DNA from: CBDBLK01 sp965243145
Lineage (GTDB): Bacteria; Bdellovibrionota; Bacteriovoracia; Bacteriovoracales; Bacteriovoracaceae
Direction: 5' to 3'
DNA: 64,000 nt
Assembly (NCBI GenBank): GCA_965243145.1
Contig: CBDEUB010000002.1
Coordinates: forward strand, 2,480,001 to 2,544,000
Position numbers and translations under genes: made by a program. Positions 61,640 through 64,000 of this stretch are shown here, piece after piece. The notes under the pieces are model-generated. The model had not been told where the DNA came from. It saw nothing but the letters and a program-made list of their open reading frames with translations, and did not search any database. How positions within the stretch are numbered: position 1 is the first letter of the stretch; every line of letters begins with the position of its first letter.

Positions 61640-62641
61640 TTAGACTTGGCCCATCTCCCGCCACACCCGCGGGGCCAAACTCCAGGCCAGGGTGAAACCG
61701 CTTTTATAGAGGCCGGTCAGGCGGTAAGTGCGAGTGTGCCCGGGCAAAAGGCCCGCATAGGGCCTGCGGCCCTCGCCACGGTGGCGGATGCCGGTGATCA
61801 CCCGGGCCTGATCCAGCGGGGGAAGATTCTCAAAGAGGCGATTCATTTCCCGCCACAGGGGCCGAAACTGCTGGATTCGGGGGGCGGTGATGCCGTCTTT
61901 TTCCACGCTCGAACCGGGCCATAGAGTGCGCTGTTTGGAGCGGTAGATCAGGTTCCAAGGCCCCACTTTCCAGCGGGTGGTGGGGTGTGGCCAATCCACT
62001 CCCTCCCAGACCAAAAAGTGGCCGGGCACTGCCTGGCCCTGGGGGACGGCATCGGCACTCAAGGGGAAGAGGCGGCCATGAGCGCCGGTGGCCAGTAAAA
62101 CCTGTTTTCCCCGCCACTTTTCGCCTCTCCAAGTTTGCAATTCGACATGATCCCCGTTTTCCCGCAGGGCGGTCACCAGGGCCTCTTCCCGTTGCAGATC
62201 GAGAAGGCCAGACAGGCGCTGGCCCAAGAACGGAAAGAAAACCGGCGCGTCTACAATCCATCCCTTTTCGCTATACTCGGCGGCCCCAAAGCGCCGGATC
62301 AAGTATTCCTTATCACTGGGGTGGGAAGGCCGTGGCCAATACCAATTGATCAAGGGTTCCACTCCCGCAGGACTCACCCGCGCACACCACTGGGAGAAGC
62401 GTTTGCATCCCTCCACCAAGAGATCGCCCAGGGGAGAGACGCCCCGGCGCACTCCCTGTCTGGCCACCAGAGCGGTGGAGCGCAGACTGCACGGGGTGAG
62501 TTGCCCGGGGGCGGACACCCACAGAATGGAACCGTCGAATTTTTCCCGCACGGCCTCTTCCAGAAAGGCGTGGGCCGCCACGCCGGAACCGACGACGATC
62601 ACATCAAAAATCTTAGGCCTCAATTTAGGCATTGTACTCAT
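61640..62641 (-). CDS. FAD-dependent oxidoreductase, DAO-like
   Basis: The 333-residue protein has the FAD-binding VIVVGSGVAAHAFLEEA (residues about 12-30), a mid-protein KQVLLATGAHG strand and a C-terminal TGIRHRGEGRRPYAG and GLYKSGFTLAWSLAP, as in D-amino-acid-oxidase/glycine-oxidase-like flavoproteins. The start is ATG 62641 or 62632; no ribosome site is visible because repeat copy 6 occupies the upstream sequence. Two damaged copies of its 3' end lie downstream. The substrate is unknown. Confidence 0.82.
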   Translation of the reverse strand: MSTMPKLRPKIFDVIVVGSGVAAHAFLEEAVREKFDGSILWVSAPGQLTPCSLRSTALVARQGVRRGVSPLGDLLVEGCKRFSQWCARVSPAGVEPLINWYWPRPSHPSDKEYLIRRFGAAEYSEKGWIVDAPVFFPFLGQRLSGLLDLQREEALVTALRENGDHVELQTWRGEKWRGKQVLLATGAHGRLFPLSADAVPQGQAVPGHFLVWEGVDWPHPTTRWKVGPWNLIYRSKQRTLWPGSSVEKDGITAPRIQQFRPLWREMNRLFENLPPLDQARVITGIRHRGEGRRPYAGLLPGHTRTYRLTGLYKSGFTLAWSLAPRVWREMGQV

Positions 62642-62643
62642 AT

Positions 62644-62770
62644 CTAACAGTTCACAATTTAGGTCAGATTGGGGGGAAGCGAGACAGAGCGACTGAGGTG
62701 TGCTGAAACGCACATCGCAGGGAGCGATGGCGAAGCTGACTCACAAGATGGCCTGAAGTGTGAACTGTGG
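62644..62770 (+). repeat. Dispersed hairpin repeat, copy 6
   Basis: Left end CTAACAGTTCACAATTTAGG, internal hairpin GGTGTGC-TGAAAC-GCACATC, right end GGCCTGAAGTGTGAACTGTG; ACAGTTCAC and GTGAACTGT are exact complements. The AT-rich leader found in the other copies is missing. It fits exactly between the TAG stop of the permease gene (62771) and the ATG of the oxidoreductase (62641), antisense to both. Confidence 0.92.
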
Positions 62771-63937
62771 CTAGGCATTGATGGTGCGCACTTGTTTGAG
62801 GTAATTGCGCTCGCGCTTGAATGTGTGCAAAACCCATTGAACCACGGTGGTGCTGATGGCGTAGGGAATGAAAAAGGAAGTCAACATTCCACGCCACTCG
62901 ACTTTGACCGGAATGCGGCGCTCGACAAAAACCGAGGGCATCCAATCGCTGCCCCACTGATCCAGGCCCCACAAAAAAGCGCCCGCCAAGAGCATCCCCA
63001 ACCCAATGCTGCCAATGCTCACCATTTGCAGAAAGCGGCCACAAGCGCTCCCCAGGGTTTTCTGATCCGCCCCCAGTATCCAAAAACTGGCCAGGTCGAC
63101 TTTGACTTTGTCCAAAAAGATCATCAGGGCACTGGCCACACACAACCCCACCAACAGGGTCATGCCGGAGAAGAGAAAGAGCATGGCCATATTTTCCAGC
63201 TTGAGCGCCCACACCAGGGTTTGGTTTTGCGCCTCCCAGGTGAGCAGGCGGTACTCCCCCCGGTATTGGCCATCCAGGGCGGAGGTGAGTTGCCCTTCTT
63301 TAAAGGGAGTGTAGAGGCGGACGGCATTGTAGGCGCGGGCGCGGATCAGGTTGTGCATTTTGCTGGCCGCCACCCATATATGATAGCGGTCAATTTGGGG
63401 AACCTGGGTGTCGATGGTGGTGCTGATGTACAGGCCCACCGTGCGCGGGACATCACCGATAAAGGAGTCCACGGAGGCGGGGTCGATCAGGCGCACGCCG
63501 TCCCCAGGAACGACATTCAAGCGCGCCGCCAGGTGGCCAGAGAGGATCAACTCGCCCAGTTCAAGGCCCTCCAGGAAGGGGGGCAGTTCGTCCTCGCCAT
63601 CCAGGGCGTGAACCACCACCGGGGCCAATTGGGGGCCAGCTTTGGCCAACATTTCGGCCTGGTACTCGGGAATCGCCACCCACCCCCGCTGGCGCAAGAA
63701 TTGGGCCAGGGCGAGCACCCGCTCCGGTTCTTGAAAAGAGGGCCAAATCACCCCCGTCCCCACCACTGCCTGGGAGCGTTCCATTACTTTGTGTTGCAGC
63801 CCCCCCATCACACTTTGCAAGACCATCAGGGCAAAGCTGGAAATGCAAAGGCCCGTCAGGGCCAAAAACAGGGGCCGCTGACGAGTTTTGGCGGCGAAGA
63901 TATAGCTGGCAAAGTAGCGGAAAAAGGGCAGGGCCAA
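62771..63937 (-). CDS. LolC/LolE-like ABC transporter permease (FtsX family)
   Basis: The 388-residue protein has one N-terminal helix (SSFALMVLQSVMGGL), a large periplasmic domain and three C-terminal helices (MLFLFSGMTLLVGLCVASA and others), the MacB/FtsX-type plan of lipoprotein-releasing LolC/E. The start is TTG 63937. No LolD ATPase is in the window. Its stop abuts repeat copy 6. Confidence 0.82.
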   Translation of the reverse strand: MALPFFRYFASYIFAAKTRQRPLFLALTGLCISSFALMVLQSVMGGLQHKVMERSQAVVGTGVIWPSFQEPERVLALAQFLRQRGWVAIPEYQAEMLAKAGPQLAPVVVHALDGEDELPPFLEGLELGELILSGHLAARLNVVPGDGVRLIDPASVDSFIGDVPRTVGLYISTTIDTQVPQIDRYHIWVAASKMHNLIRARAYNAVRLYTPFKEGQLTSALDGQYRGEYRLLTWEAQNQTLVWALKLENMAMLFLFSGMTLLVGLCVASALMIFLDKVKVDLASFWILGADQKTLGSACGRFLQMVSIGSIGLGMLLAGAFLWGLDQWGSDWMPSVFVERRIPVKVEWRGMLTSFFIPYAISTTVVQWVLHTFKRERNYLKQVRTINA

Positions 63938-63939
63938 AC

Positions 63940-64000
63940 TTAACTGGCCATGCTTTTAGCTTTCATTTGGCCATCATTCCACAGTTTGGCCCAATTGGGC
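63940..64000 (-). CDS. Possible 3' end of an upstream gene, cut by window
   Basis: A minus-strand frame is open from the window edge to a TAA at 63940-63942 and would encode the C-terminus LWNDGQMKAKSMAS. The 2-base distance to the permease start would suit an operon. Only about 19 codons are visible, so this is tentative. Confidence 0.4.
   Translation of the reverse strand, partial: PNWAKLWNDGQMKAKSMAS

Noticed and set aside
5941..62770. Repeats as a CRISPR array or insertion sequence
   Set aside because: Copies are kilobases apart, not regularly spaced, and no transposase, cas gene or spacer pattern is present in the window.

Overview
The window looks like chromosomal DNA of a Gram-negative, aerobic bacterium. 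Evidence: LPS and outer-membrane genes (a WaaA-like Kdo transferase, the Mla lipid-transport trio, a LolC/E-like permease, several beta-barrels) and a cytochrome c oxidase cluster. The mix of small orphan secreted proteins, tightly overlapping genes and Flp-type prepilin would fit the Bdellovibrionota/Oligoflexia area, but that placement is inference; no rRNA or marker phylogeny is available here. Base composition is near balanced, with a striking excess of the palindrome GGCC. A few AT-rich, GGCC-poor stretches (about 18.3-19.3, 23.5-24.0, 30.7-32.3, 39.4-42.7 and 60.2-61.6 kb) look acquired.

Layout. 0-6.3 kb: a cut beta-barrel gene, coaD-rsmD, a large orphan protein, then tRNA-Lys and tRNA-Glu split by a repeat element. 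6.4-9.3 kb: two tandem secreted ankyrin proteins. 9.4-15.5 kb: the oxidase cluster (subunits II, I, III, IV, a di-heme cytochrome c and SCO1), interrupted by an orphan secreted gene. 15.6-23.5 kb: a frameshifted gene, an exported small heat-shock protein, pterin dehydratase, a PAP2 phosphatase, a DUF6973-like gene, a chimeric membrane hydroxylase and two tandem peptide-binding proteins. 24-33.6 kb: an orphan C5 DNA methyltransferase, a barrel, an amino-acid dehydrogenase, a ferredoxin, a CNNM/CBS protein, then a defence-like group (amino-methyltransferase, AT-rich FRG-TPR protein, AAA/DUF4143 ATPase). 33.6-39.3 kb: mlaE-mlaF-mlaD run into a GYF-like protein, a secreted protein and a PQQ sugar dehydrogenase, almost all with overlapping stops and starts. 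39.4-47.8 kb: a giant secreted cysteine-repeat protein, barrels, a receiver/XRE pair, rlmN and a GYF-domain membrane protein. 48-55.9 kb: a CADD-like protein, waaA, a Rossmann-like protein, an Flp-like prepilin, a response regulator, an MscS channel and a nuclease-like coiled coil. 56-64 kb: a ClpB-like AAA+ protein, a 77-residue-repeat protein, three copies of one gene 3' end separated by small cargo genes, a DUF4160/DUF2442 pair, a FAD oxidoreductase and a LolC/E-like permease.

The most unusual thing here is a dispersed family of intergenic repeats (six full copies plus solo ends). Their two ends are complementary, and the end sequence differs from copy to copy while the opposite end changes to match. 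Internal hairpins also show paired substitutions, and many non-Watson-Crick pairs are G-T on one strand. This points to selection for a folded RNA or single-stranded DNA from that strand. The copies also alter host genes: one replaces the end of SCO1, one supplies the start of a prepilin gene, and one fills the whole gap between two genes. No transposase is present in the window, so any mobilising enzyme would act in trans.
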